Positions 24,911 through 34,349 of a stretch of DNA of 44,921 nt are shown here, piece by piece (position 1 is the first letter of the stretch; each line of letters starts with the position of its first letter). The notes under the pieces are model-generated. The model worked only from the letters and a program-made list of their open reading frames with translations. It was not told the DNA's origin and did no database searches. The translations under genes were made by a program, and so were the position numbers. The stretch comes from Alcanivorax sp. S71-1-4. Lineage in GTDB: Bacteria > Pseudomonadota > Gammaproteobacteria > Pseudomonadales > Alcanivoracaceae. The stretch lies in NCBI RefSeq assembly GCF_009846755.1, contig NZ_AQOR01000033.1, positions 1 through 44,921 on the forward strand. Reading direction: 5' to 3'.

Positions 24911-25720
24911 TCATCGATGGCAGACACCATCAATCAGTTGGCCGCAGCCTTCTTCGGCGGACGACCACGACGTGCTGCTTTCTTGCGAGCCGGCGCCTTC
25001 TTGGCCTTGGCCTTGCGGGCCGGAGCCTTGCGGGCAGCAGCGGCCTTGCGCGGTGCTTTCGCTTTCCGCTTCGGCGCAGCTTTCTTGGCTTTTACCTTGG
25101 CCTTGCGGGCCGCTTTCTTCTCGGCAGCCTTGGCTTTGGCAGCGGCTTTCTTGGAGCAGCCTTGGCTTTGGCAGCGGCGCGGCTTTCTTGGCGGCAGCCT
25201 TGGCTTTCACAGCGGCTTTCTTGGCTGCGGCCTTGGCTTTCTTGGCGGCTTTACGCTCCTGGTCGCGTACCTTGGTGCCGTAGTTACGCTCTGCAGTGCG
25301 TAGTTTCTTGGTTTCGCGGGCAACCAGTTTCTTGGCAGCCTGCTCTTCACCACGTACCAGTTTGATCTGGTCACGGGCTTCTTTCACTTTCAGACGCTGG
25401 GCGCTGACCTTGTCGCGGGCCGGTGCCACGGCTTTCTTAGCGGCGGCGGTGCCGGTGCGGGCCTTGTCACGCTTGGTTTTCAGGTCGGACTGGAGCTTGG
25501 CCAGTTTGCCGGCTTCGGTGTCCAGCTTCTTGCGGGCCTGGGCCTGTTTGGTGCTGGCCTGGGCGACCTTCTTCTGGGCCTGGTCGAGGACTTTCTGCTG
25601 GAGTTTTACTTTTGCTTCGGCGTTAACGATGGACTTCGGCACTGCTGCTTTTCTTGCTGCCGGTGCCTTGCGGGCTACCGCCTTTTTACGCGGTGCGGCC
25701 TTTCTCTTTGCACGAGCCAT
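24911..25720 (-). pseudogene. Histone H1-like/AlgP-like DNA-binding protein, frameshifted in the C-terminal repeats
   Basis: A Lys/Ala-rich basic protein that probably coats or bridges DNA, like AlgP. Residues 1-30 are RK/A-rich, 31-165 form a predicted coiled coil, and 160-182 begin the AAKKA repeats. After residue about 181 the frame breaks: the continuous frame reads an implausible LPKPRLLQESRCQSQGC and ends at 24911. The neighbouring frame resumes the repeats (KAARKAKVKAKKAAPKRKA) and ends RRGRPPKKAAAN at a stop at 24934; RGRP is an AT-hook-like core. Two 2-base excesses in the repeats, near 25172 and 25155, would together explain the shift. Real slippage or a sequencing error are both possible. 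Start ATG 25720 follows AGGAG. Confidence 0.8.
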
Positions 25721-26082
25721 GATTGATCTCCTAAACCATCACATTGTTTTGGGTACTGCAACGGCTGAAAAGTAGCATAAAAAAAAATCAGTTGGTACAT
25801 AATTTAGCCAACATTTTTTGAGTAAATGGAAAAAAATCGGCCGATTACCCTCTTTTGGGGTTTGAAGCGGGGTCATCAGGGGATAAACCAAAGGTAATAA
25901 AAGAAACAGCAGCGCGTTTTTGAAACCCCGATTGCCTCTCCCGTTAACCCCTTCCCGGTTTATTAACGCCGCACTGCAACGATGCCATCACCGCGTGCTG
26001 GCCACCCCTGTCACCACCACGCTCACCTGCATTTTTTATATGTTGTCGTTGCCGATCACGGAGGCCGGCGGTCGCCGGGCAT
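25721..26082. other. AT-rich control region of the AlgP-like gene
   Basis: A stretch of about 360 bases with no gene. Positions 25775-25860 are strikingly AT-rich, with A and T runs, and probably contain the promoter of the AlgP-like gene; I cannot fix a single -35/-10 pair. Nothing else was recognised. Confidence 0.5.
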
Positions 26083-26105
26083 AAAAAAGGCGGCCTCAGC
26101 CGCCT
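26083..26105 (-). terminator. Intrinsic terminator after minE
   Basis: Minus strand: AGGCGGC-TGAG-GCCGCCT followed by TTTTT, a perfect 7-bp GC stem with a T run, 36 bases after the minE stop. Confidence 0.9.
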
Positions 26106-26140
26106 GTCTTGTCCCGGAGGGAGCATCGCCCCACTGTCGT

Positions 26141-26395
26141 CTATTCCTTTTCCGGCAGCGTGATATTCAGCTCCAGGATTTCACAGCCAGACTCACGATC
26201 CACCTGCACCATCACCGCTTCCGGGTCCACCGGCACATATTTGCGCACCACGGCCAGCAGTTCTTCCTGCAATTGAGGCAGGTAATCCGGACCGCCACGC
26301 ACGGAGCGTTCACGGGCCACGATGATCTGCAGGCGCTCCTTGGCGACTGAGGCGGTGTTCTGCTTTTTCGGCAGCAGATAACTGAAGATGCTCAT
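26141..26395 (-). CDS. minE: Cell division topological specificity factor MinE
   Basis: An 84-residue MinE. The N-terminal membrane/MinD-contact helix region is seen as MSIFSYLLPKKQNTASVAKE, then ERLQIIVARERS, the stretch that stimulates MinD ATPase; the C-terminal half is the dimerisation domain. It drives MinCD oscillation so that division occurs at mid-cell. Its ATG overlaps the minD stop (26392-26395). Third gene of minCDE, followed by a strong terminator. Confidence 0.96.
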   Translation of the reverse strand: MSIFSYLLPKKQNTASVAKERLQIIVARERSVRGGPDYLPQLQEELLAVVRKYVPVDPEAVMVQVDRESGCEILELNITLPEKE

Positions 26396-27213
26396 CCCTG
26401 ACCTCCGAACAGGCGGCCCAGCAGGCCCTTTTTGGACACGGTGAGGAAGCGATGCGGCACCTGCTCACCCAGAAAACGCGCCACAGCATCCAGATAGGCC
26501 TGCCCGGCATCCGACTCGACATCCAGAATCACCGGGGTGCCCGCGTTGGAGGCATTGAGCACCGCCTGGGATTCCGGGATCACCCCCAGCAGGTCAATGG
26601 CGAGGATTTCCTGCACGTCTTCCACCGACAACATCTCGCCACGGCTGACCCGTTCTGCGGAATAGCGGGTCAGCAACAGCCGCGCGGGAATATCGCCGCC
26701 GCCCTGTTCCGCACGGCGAGTCTTGCTGGCCAGAATCCCGAGAATGCGATCTGAATCACGCACGCTGGACACTTCCGGGTTGGTCACCACCACGGCTTCA
26801 TCAGCAAAGTAGGCCGCCATCAGTGCGCCTTTCTCGATACCCGCCGGGCTGTCGCAGATGATGTAGTCCATGGCCATGTCTTCGCTGAGCGCCGTCAGCA
26901 CCCGCTCCACACCCTCCTGGGTCAGTGCATCCTTATCCCGGGTCTGCGAGGCCGGCAAAATATAGAGATTCTCGACACGCTTGTCCTTGATCAGCGCCTG
27001 ACGGATGTTCGCATCGCCGCTGATCACATTGACCAGGTCGTACACCACACGCCGTTCACAGCCCATGATCAGGTCCAGATTACGCAGACCGACATCGAAG
27101 TCGATGACCGCTGTCTTGAAGCCTCGCAGCGCGAGACCAGTGGCAAGCGCCGCGCTGGTGGTGGTCTTGCCGACGCCTCCTTTGCCGGAGGTCACAACAA
27201 TGATCTTGGTCAC
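26392..27213 (-). CDS. minD: Septum site-determining ATPase MinD
   Basis: A 273-residue deviant Walker ATPase: TSGKGGVGKTT (about 8-18) carries the signature Lys pair. FDVGLRNLDLIMG and CDSPAGIEKGA are the other MinD motifs, and the C-terminal FLTVSKKGLLGRLFGG is the amphipathic membrane-targeting helix. It recruits MinC to the membrane and is displaced by MinE. Start is GTG 27213, with GGAGAAAG upstream. Confidence 0.97.
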   Translation of the reverse strand: MTKIIVVTSGKGGVGKTTTSAALATGLALRGFKTAVIDFDVGLRNLDLIMGCERRVVYDLVNVISGDANIRQALIKDKRVENLYILPASQTRDKDALTQEGVERVLTALSEDMAMDYIICDSPAGIEKGALMAAYFADEAVVVTNPEVSSVRDSDRILGILASKTRRAEQGGGDIPARLLLTRYSAERVSRGEMLSVEDVQEILAIDLLGVIPESQAVLNASNAGTPVILDVESDAGQAYLDAVARFLGEQVPHRFLTVSKKGLLGRLFGGQG

Positions 27214-27301
27214 GCTTCTTTCTCCTCAGTGCTTGCCATGCCGGGGCCGCGAGGGCCACCTGCGAGTTGAATAGGGAACAGCGGGCCTCCCGGCCAGCCT
27301 G

Positions 27302-28036
27302 TCAGCGGGGCTTGAGCGGCGAAAACTGCATGGCTTCCCCGTCCAGGGAAATATGTACCGCCTGATTACGCCAGCTCTCCGGCAGATCCTCCGCCACCCG
27401 GTAATGCCCGGCGATGGACACCAGCTCGGCATTGAGCTGCTGGCAGAACACGCGTGCGGTGGTATCGCCGCGCACACCGGCCAGCGCACGACCGCGCAGG
27501 TTGCCGTAGACGTGGATATGCCCGTCGGCGAGCAATTCAGCGCCGGTACCCACCGGCGCCAGCACAATCAGGTCGCCACGGCTGTAGATTTGCTGTCCGG
27601 AGCGGACGGGCTGGTCGATCACCAGCGTCTCCCCCCGCGAGGCGGCCGCCGGCTCAGCCTCCGGTTTGTCCGCACGCTTCTCCGGACGTGGCACGTTACC
27701 GCCACGCTGGCTGCCCAGTGTCACCATGCCCAGCCCCAGCGCACGGATGTCCTGCTCCGAGATGGCGCTGGAGGCCGCCACGGCCACCAGATTCATGTCG
27801 CGGGCACGCAGCGCTTCCAGCACCAGTGCCAGCTCCACCACCGAGGCTTCCACCTGCGGCGGCAGGTCCAGCACGATGGGCACATCGCGCAACCAGTCCG
27901 GGGATTCCTCAAGGCTTTTGTCGAGCTGGGCATGCAGCGCATCCAGCGCCAGCGTTTTCAGATGCAGGACCGTCATCATGAGCATGCGGCCGCGGAATTC
28001 GAGGACGGTATTTTCTTCCACTACTGCTGTCATCAC
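27302..28036 (-). CDS. minC: Septum formation inhibitor MinC
   Basis: A 244-residue MinC, which blocks FtsZ assembly away from mid-cell. The N-terminal FtsZ-inhibiting domain covers about 1-110. A Pro/Ala/Glu linker follows (KRADKPEAEPAAASRGE). The C-terminal beta-helix that binds MinD and self-associates has the diagnostic RSGQQIYSRGDLIVLAPVGTG and GHIHVYGNLRGRALAGVRG. The start may be ATG 28036 or the next codon, 28033. It is 88 bases upstream of minD; that gap shows no feature. Confidence 0.95.
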   Translation of the reverse strand: MMTAVVEENTVLEFRGRMLMMTVLHLKTLALDALHAQLDKSLEESPDWLRDVPIVLDLPPQVEASVVELALVLEALRARDMNLVAVAASSAISEQDIRALGLGMVTLGSQRGGNVPRPEKRADKPEAEPAAASRGETLVIDQPVRSGQQIYSRGDLIVLAPVGTGAELLADGHIHVYGNLRGRALAGVRGDTTARVFCQQLNAELVSIAGHYRVAEDLPESWRNQAVHISLDGEAMQFSPLKPR

Positions 28037-28326
28037 TGACCTGTGTCGGGTGAGTTGCCGCGCCAGAGAGCCTCGTGCTCAAGGCGATCTGCCGCGTAAA
28101 AGGCGGCCTATTGAATGGAACGCAAGCCTAGAGCAAAGGTTCCATGGGGAAAAGCGCAAGCGCGCCACCACGAGGCATTTTTTTTGTCTGTCGGAGCACG
28201 ACGGGCACGCTTCATACATCTGAAATCAATAACATGTCCTGCTCGCGACGCGGGGACGAAATGGCGACCGAGGAATGTAAAACTGTTCACGGCCGTGACC
28301 GGCTGCCCTGATTGCTCCGCAACAAC
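28037..28326. other. Intergenic region upstream of minC
   Basis: About 290 bases without a gene between the adk terminator and minC. It should hold the minCDE promoter on the minus strand, but no strong -35/-10 pair stands out. A T/A-rich patch lies at 28176-28190. Confidence 0.5.
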
Positions 28327-28353
28327 AAAAAACCCCGGCCGGAGCCGGGGTTT
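28327..28353 (-). terminator. Intrinsic terminator after adk
   Basis: Minus strand: CCCCGGC-TCCG-GCCGGGG followed by TTTTTT, preceded by AAA. A perfect 7-bp GC stem (10 with flanking A-T pairs), 24 bases past the adk stop. Confidence 0.93.
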
Positions 28354-28376
28354 CAGTCGCCTGCCACGCAGCGTGT

Positions 28377-29060
<684 letters not shown>

Positions 29061-29234
29061 TCAGGTGCCCCGAAGGGGCCGTGTGGCGACAGCCGGCGGG
29101 CACCCGGACCTCGAAAACGCGCCACTTTACCCTGCCGGCCCGAAGGCCACAAGCGCGGGGGATTAGCCATTGGTGGCACAATGCCCCGCCCGGAATGCAA
29201 CCTTGGTGCCAGGCGGAAGCAGGAGTTTTGCCGG

Positions 29235-30248
29235 TTATCGCAACTGCAACGTGACGGTTTCACCCGGCGTAAAGGGACGCGGCGGGGCGGCCAGCATAGC
29301 CTGGTCGACGCCGGCGGCAGCCGACGGGCTGTAGCGCGCGCCGACCACCACGGCCGTATCCGCCTCGGGGAACGGTTGCAGCCAGTCGCCCTGGCGGAGA
29401 CGCACCGTCACCGGGAATTGCTCCGCCAGCACCCGCCGCGCCGCCAGTGGCTGGCCACTCCCCCCCTCCGGCTGGAGGAACACGAACAGCGAACCACCCG
29501 GCGGCACCTCCGCTGCAGCCACCGTCACACTGACCTCGGCAAACCGGCCCGCCTGCGCCTGCTGGGCGTCGGCAAACGCCAGGCTGCGGCGCAGTACATC
29601 CCCGGCCTCGCTGTCAGCGTGGCGCGACAGCAACTGGCGCCAGGCATCCGCCGCCAATGCATAGTCACGGCTCTGGCTGGCCGCCATGCCCAGCAGCATC
29701 CAGGCGCCGTCGTGTTCCGGCTGCACCGCGAGCACGCCGTCCAGCACCTCGCGGGCTTCATCGGTCAGTTGGCCCTCGGCTTCGTCCACCAGACTCTGCG
29801 CCAGCAGCAGGCGAGCCGGTATCAGGTCCGGATCAGATGCCAGCGCCTTGCGTGCCGACAGCACGGACATGGCTGGCGCCTGCAATTCACCGTACAGCAA
29901 TCCCAGCGCATACCAGCCGTCCGCCGTCGGCGTCATCGCCAGCTGCCGCTGCAGGACGCGGGTCAGTGCCGCCGGCGACACCGTTTCATCCAGCCCCTGC
30001 GGCGGGTGCCCCGCCGCCAGTTCCCGGGCCGCCGGCCGCAGCGTGTGATAATCCGCCACCCACTCCAGCGTATCGCGCTGAAAACCGAACGCCAGATACA
30101 CCAGGGCGCCCAGCACCGGCACCAGCAGACCCGCCGCCAGCCAGCCTGGCGACAGGCGTGCACCGGCGCGGCGCGCTTCCCGTTGCCAGAGCCACAGCAG
30201 CCATAACGCTGTGCCCAGGGCCAGCACCACCAGCAGCACTATCATCAT
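29235..30248 (-). CDS. ccmI: Cytochrome c maturation protein CcmI (CycH)
   Basis: A 337-residue CcmI, the apocytochrome c chaperone of system I. Two N-terminal membrane segments (MMIVLLVVLALGTALWLLWL, and LAAGLLVPVLGALVYLAFG about 37-55) flank a cytoplasmic loop. A periplasmic TPR-rich domain follows (about 90-230: WYALGLLYGELQAPAMSVL, WMLLGMAASQSRDYALAADA), then a C-terminal beta-domain. It is the last gene of ccmFGHI, overlapping ccmH by ATGA. Confidence 0.9.
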   Translation of the reverse strand: MMIVLLVVLALGTALWLLWLWQREARRAGARLSPGWLAAGLLVPVLGALVYLAFGFQRDTLEWVADYHTLRPAARELAAGHPPQGLDETVSPAALTRVLQRQLAMTPTADGWYALGLLYGELQAPAMSVLSARKALASDPDLIPARLLLAQSLVDEAEGQLTDEAREVLDGVLAVQPEHDGAWMLLGMAASQSRDYALAADAWRQLLSRHADSEAGDVLRRSLAFADAQQAQAGRFAEVSVTVAAAEVPPGGSLFVFLQPEGGSGQPLAARRVLAEQFPVTVRLRQGDWLQPFPEADTAVVVGARYSPSAAAGVDQAMLAAPPRPFTPGETVTLQLR

Positions 30249-30688
30249 TGTTCATTCTCCCGCTGGCGCTCATCCGGCTGCATGTCATCGTCATCCAGCG
30301 GTGCCTGGCTGGCGCGACGCAACTGGCGCCCGACCAGACCGCCGCCGATCAGCACCACCACGACGGGCCCAAGCCACAGCAACAACGTATTGACGGCAAA
30401 CGGTGGCCGGTAACTGACAAAATCACCGTAGCGGGCACGGAAAAACTCCACCACGTCGCGATCACTCGCGCCGTCGCGAATCATCTCGGCGGTACGTGCA
30501 CGCATGTCCGCCGCAATATCCGCATCGGAATCGGCGATGCTCTGGTTCTGGCATTTCGGGCAACGCAATTCCTGCGTCAGCGAGCGAAAGCGCGCTTCCT
30601 GCTCGACACTGTCGAATTCGTACACATCAATCACTGCCGCCGCCGCCAGTGGCAGCAGCAGACAAAGAGCCAGCAACAGACGGATCAT
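30245..30688 (-). CDS. ccmH: Cytochrome c maturation protein CcmH
   Basis: A 147-residue CcmH (NrfF/CycL type) thioredoxin-like oxidoreductase that keeps apocytochrome c thiols ready for heme attachment. It has a signal peptide (MIRLLLALCLLLPLAAA), the redox motif LRCPKCQNQSIADS, and a membrane anchor near the end (LLLWLGPVVVVLIGGGLVG, about 97-115). Start ATG 30688 overlaps the ccmG stop; a 15-residue upstream extension lies inside ccmG and is rejected. Confidence 0.95.
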   Translation of the reverse strand: MIRLLLALCLLLPLAAAAVIDVYEFDSVEQEARFRSLTQELRCPKCQNQSIADSDADIAADMRARTAEMIRDGASDRDVVEFFRARYGDFVSYRPPFAVNTLLLWLGPVVVVLIGGGLVGRQLRRASQAPLDDDDMQPDERQRENEQ

Positions 30689-31218
30689 TGCACGCCCTCC
30701 CCTTTGATCAGCGGCAGGAATTTCTGCTGCCACGCGCGTTCGTTCACTTCGCCGGTATGGCGCAGCACGATGTGGCCCTGCGGGTTGATCAGATAGGTCT
30801 CCGGCGCGCCATACACACCGAGGTCCATACCCAGTGTGCCGCGCTTGTCGACGATCACTTCGGTATAGGGGTTGCCCAGCTCGGCCAGATAGGTGCGCGC
30901 CTTCTCGTCATTGTCCTTGTAGTTGACGCCAACGATGGCCACACCCTGGCGCGCCAGTTGCAGCAGGTAAGGGTGCTCCACATAACAGGTCGGGCACCAG
31001 GTGGCCCAGATATTCAGCAGCGACCAGCGGTCCTCGAACAGCTTTGGCCCCAGCATGCGATCCTCGCCAATCAGCGACGGCAGTGAAAACGCCGGCACCG
31101 GCTGGCCCACCAGTGTTGACGGCAATTCTTCCGTGTCGCGGCCCAGGCCGTTGTACAACAGCACCACCAGCGCCAGGAACAGCACCAGCGGAATCAGCGC
31201 CCAGAGTGATTTCTTCAT
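30685..31218 (-). CDS. ccmG: Thiol:disulfide interchange protein CcmG (DsbE)
   Basis: A 177-residue membrane-anchored thioredoxin-like reductant of the cytochrome c maturation pathway. The N-terminal anchor is LWALIPLVLFLALVVLLY. The active site is WATWCPTCYVEHP (CPTC), followed by the DsbE-type NYKDNDEKARTYL and GAPETYLINPQG. Overlaps ccmF and ccmH by four bases at each end. Confidence 0.96.
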   Translation of the reverse strand: MKKSLWALIPLVLFLALVVLLYNGLGRDTEELPSTLVGQPVPAFSLPSLIGEDRMLGPKLFEDRWSLLNIWATWCPTCYVEHPYLLQLARQGVAIVGVNYKDNDEKARTYLAELGNPYTEVIVDKRGTLGMDLGVYGAPETYLINPQGHIVLRHTGEVNERAWQQKFLPLIKGEGVQ

Positions 31219-33209
31219 GCACCCGTCTCCGTCGCCACGGCAGCGGACGGCGCGGCCGTTTCTGTTTCCTCCTGCCGGCGCCGGCTGCGGTAGCGCTTGT
31301 CCGACACCGCCAGTGCGCCACCGAGCGCCATCACCAGCGCCCCGAGCCAGATCCAGCGCACGCCCGGCTTGTAATAGACGCGCACAGCCCAGGCACCGGG
31401 CATGTCCAGCGGCTCGCCTAGCGCCACATACAGGTCGTGGATCAGGCCCGGCCGCAGGGCCACCTGTGTCATGACCTGGCCGCCGACACGATAGGTGCGT
31501 TTTTCCGGATGCATGGTCGCCACGCGCCGTCCATTGCGGCTCACTTCGAAGGTGCCGCGCATGGCGTCATAATTGGGACCCTGGCGCGGGCTGATATCAA
31601 CAAAGGTAAAGTCGTAGCCGCCGACATGCGCGGTATCGCCCGGCACCATGCGCACATCCCGCTCGATTTCGTGGTGCGACACCAGGATCACACCCGCCAC
31701 CAGCAACGCCAACCCGCAATGCGCCAGCACCATGCCTTTATAGCCATTGGACAGACGCCCGATGCCACGCAGCAAACCGGCCCGGAACGCCAGCGCCTTG
31801 CGCACGACATCGTCCAGATGGCCGATCACTACCCAGGCCACCGCGATCAGTCCGAGCGTGCCGAGCCACGGCGTGCCGCCCGGCAGCCAGGCGGCGAACA
31901 GCCCGCCGACAATGGCGGCAGGAATCAGCGGCAACACCCGCCGGCGGAACTGGTCGGCGCGGTGCGATTTCCAGTTGCTGATCACGCCCAGCACCAGCAA
32001 CGCCATCAGGACCAGCGTCAACGGCACAAAGAACTTGTTGAAGTACGGCGCACTGATGGAGATGCGCAGGTTCAGCGCATCGCCAATCAGCGGGAACAGC
32101 GTGCCGAGCAGCACCACGAACGTCGCCGTGAGCAGCAGCAGATTGTTGCCCAGCAGGAAAGTCTCCCGCGACAGCAACCGGAAGCCCGCCGTGTTTTTCA
32201 GCTTCGGTGCGCGGATCGCGAACAGTGTCAGCGAGCCGCCAGCCACCAGCGCCAGGAAGATCAATACGAAAGTGCCGCGCTCAGGGTCGTTGGCAAAGGC
32301 ATGCACGGACGTGAGAATGCCGGAGCGCACCAGGAACGTCCCCAGCAGGCTCAGCGAAAACGTCAGGATCGCCAGCAGCACGGTCCAGGCGCGGAACAGG
32401 TTGCGTTTTTCCGCCACCGCCAGTGAGTGGATCAGCGCCGTACCCGCCAGCCAGGGCATCAGCGAGGCATTTTCCACCGGATCCCAGAACCACCAGCCGC
32501 CCCAGCCCAGCTCGTAATAGGCCCACCAGGAGCCAAGCGCGATGCCAATGGTCAGGCAGGCCCAGGCGATGGTGGTCCAGGGCCGCGCCCAGCGCGCCCA
32601 GACCGGGTCCAGCTTGCCCGCCAACAACCCGGCCACGGCAAACGAAAACGCTACCGAGAATCCCACATAGCCCATATAGAGCATCGGCGGGTGCACGATC
32701 AGACCGGGGTCCTGCAACAGCGGATTGAGATCCGCCCCGTCGAGCGGAAACCAGGGCAGGATGCGATCAAACGGGTTGGAGGTGAACAGCATGAAGGACA
32801 GGAAACCGATCCCCACCATGCCCATCACCGCCAGCACCCGCGCCACCATCTCGGTGGGCACCGAGCGGCTCAGCAGTGCCACCGCTGCCCCCCAGGCGGC
32901 CAGCATCCACACCCACAACAGCAGCGAGCCTTCGTGCCCGCCCCATATGGCCGACAGGCGGTAGCCCCAGGGCATGGCGGAGTTGGAATGGTTGGCGACG
33001 TAGGCCAGCGTGAAGTCATTAAAGTAGAAGGCGTAACCCAGCGCGATCATGGCGCCGGTCAGCAGCAGGCACTGCATCAGCGCCAGCGGCCGTGCGGTGC
33101 TCACCAGCGCTGTGCTGCCCCGCCAGGTGCCCAGCAACGGCAGTACGGCCTGCAATACCGCCAGCACCAGTGCCATCCAGACTGCAAAGTGTCCCAGTTC
33201 CGCCGTCAC
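31215..33209 (-). CDS. ccmF: Heme lyase CcmF
   Basis: A 664-residue polytopic membrane protein that attaches heme from CcmE to apocytochrome c. The WWD heme-handling domain is clear: GWGGWWFWDPVENASLMPW. Many hydrophobic helices surround it, and the HPPMLYMGYVGF and RNLFRAWTVLLAI blocks are typical. The start is GTG 33209 with AGGAG 6 bases upstream. It leads the ccmFGHI set. No ccmE or other ccm genes precede it here, so ccmABCDE must lie elsewhere if the pathway is complete. Confidence 0.96.
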   Translation of the reverse strand: MTAELGHFAVWMALVLAVLQAVLPLLGTWRGSTALVSTARPLALMQCLLLTGAMIALGYAFYFNDFTLAYVANHSNSAMPWGYRLSAIWGGHEGSLLLWVWMLAAWGAAVALLSRSVPTEMVARVLAVMGMVGIGFLSFMLFTSNPFDRILPWFPLDGADLNPLLQDPGLIVHPPMLYMGYVGFSVAFSFAVAGLLAGKLDPVWARWARPWTTIAWACLTIGIALGSWWAYYELGWGGWWFWDPVENASLMPWLAGTALIHSLAVAEKRNLFRAWTVLLAILTFSLSLLGTFLVRSGILTSVHAFANDPERGTFVLIFLALVAGGSLTLFAIRAPKLKNTAGFRLLSRETFLLGNNLLLLTATFVVLLGTLFPLIGDALNLRISISAPYFNKFFVPLTLVLMALLVLGVISNWKSHRADQFRRRVLPLIPAAIVGGLFAAWLPGGTPWLGTLGLIAVAWVVIGHLDDVVRKALAFRAGLLRGIGRLSNGYKGMVLAHCGLALLVAGVILVSHHEIERDVRMVPGDTAHVGGYDFTFVDISPRQGPNYDAMRGTFEVSRNGRRVATMHPEKRTYRVGGQVMTQVALRPGLIHDLYVALGEPLDMPGAWAVRVYYKPGVRWIWLGALVMALGGALAVSDKRYRSRRRQEETETAAPSAAVATETGA

Positions 33210-33746
33210 AGCGACTCCTTCAGGCTTCAGGGCCGAAGCCGGTTATGGACAGGCTGGCGCGTCATGCAGCCGGAGCCGGTCATTGATGGGGCAAGCAGGT
33301 CGGCGCAGACCTGCCCGGCAGGCGGCGCGACCGCCGCCAGCGCGCCAGACGGCGCCAACGAGAGAGCCGGGGCGCAAAGACGCGCGCACTTCAGACAGGC
33401 AAAGTGTGCCGCAACGGCACCAGCAGGCCGCCGCCATCCGGCCTGGCCAGCTTGTCCTGCGGGCGCATAGCTTGGGTGAGAAAGCACGTATTTTCAAGCT
33501 TTTGCGCGCTTTTCGCCCCCCGTGTTGATCCCCGTCAGCGACACTGCCCGCCCACCCCGTGCGCATTGCGCACTATCGCCAGGCTCCCCTCTCGCTCAGC
33601 GGCCAGGCGCTTGCAACACCTTGACATAATTCTGAAGTATCCTCGTTCACGACTGTCACAAACGCTTTGTTATGATAGCCGCGCCCTGGCGCCGGTAAGA
33701 CCAACCTGTCCGCCGGGTGTTCCACAGCCAGGAGCATGAAGATTTG
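33210..33746. promoter_or_regulatory. Divergent control region of ccmF and fabA
   Basis: A 537-base region without a credible gene. Before fabA, an extended -10 element TG-T-TATGAT lies at 33668-33676, with a weak -35 (TTCACG); a TTGACA hexamer also occurs near 33621. A hairpin GCAGGTC/GACCTGC lies near 33295-33315. On the ccmF side I see no clear promoter. Frames on both strands here are Arg/Pro/Ala-rich and not conserved-looking. Confidence 0.5.
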
Positions 33747-34265
33747 ATGGAATCACGAAAGCACAGCTTTGACCGGGACGAGTTGCTCGCCTGCGGACGC
33801 GGCGAACTGTTTGGCCCCGACAATGCACGCCTGCCGCTGCCGAACATGCTGATGATGGACCGCATCACCCACATCTGCGACACCGGGGGTGAACACGGCA
33901 AGGGCAAGATCGTCGCGGAACTCGATATCCACCCGGACCTGTGGTTTTTCCAGTGCCATTTCGAAAGCGATCCGGTGATGCCGGGCTGCCTGGGCCTGGA
34001 CGCATTGTGGCAACTGGTGGGCTTTCATCTCGGCTGGCTCGGCCATCCCGGCCGTGGCCGTGCGCTGGGGGTGGGTGAGGTGAAATTTTCCGGGCAGATC
34101 CTGCCGACGGCAAAAAAAGTCACCTACCAACTGGATATCAAGCGGGTCATGGCGCGCAAACTGACGCTCGGCATCGCTGACGGCACCGTCTCCGTGGACG
34201 GGCGCGACATTTATCACGCCAAGGATCTGCGCGTGGGGCTATTCAGTTCCACGGAAGGTTTCTGA
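33747..34265 (+). CDS. fabA: 3-hydroxydecanoyl-ACP dehydratase/isomerase FabA
   Basis: A 172-residue bifunctional enzyme that makes trans-2-decenoyl-ACP and isomerises it to cis-3, the branch point to unsaturated fatty acids. The catalytic motif [20 protein letters not shown] gives His about 71 and Asp about 85, matching E. coli FabA. The start ATG 33747 ([17 protein letters not shown]) fits the family; an in-frame ATG at 33717 is rejected. It is followed after 84 bases by fabB, the usual operon. Confidence 0.97.
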   Translation: MESRKHSFDRDELLACGRGELFGPDNARLPLPNMLMMDRITHICDTGGEHGKGKIVAELDIHPDLWFFQCHFESDPVMPGCLGLDALWQLVGFHLGWLGHPGRGRALGVGEVKFSGQILPTAKKVTYQLDIKRVMARKLTLGIADGTVSVDGRDIYHAKDLRVGLFSSTEGF

Positions 34266-34349
34266 CGACCGTCGACACCGCTGTCCCGGCCATGCCGCGA
34301 CAACGGGCCAGAGCCGCCGGCTCCGGCACCTGTACTGAGGCTGAAGACA

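Noticed and set aside
29067-29079. CCCC-TTCG-GGGG hairpin before adk as a terminator or attenuator
   Set aside because: Stem of only five pairs and no T run; it may be chance in GC-rich DNA.
33227-33566. Minus-strand frames in the ccmF-fabA gap as a possible small gene
   Set aside because: Cys/Arg/Pro/Ala-rich peptides without a ribosome site or similarity to CcmE.
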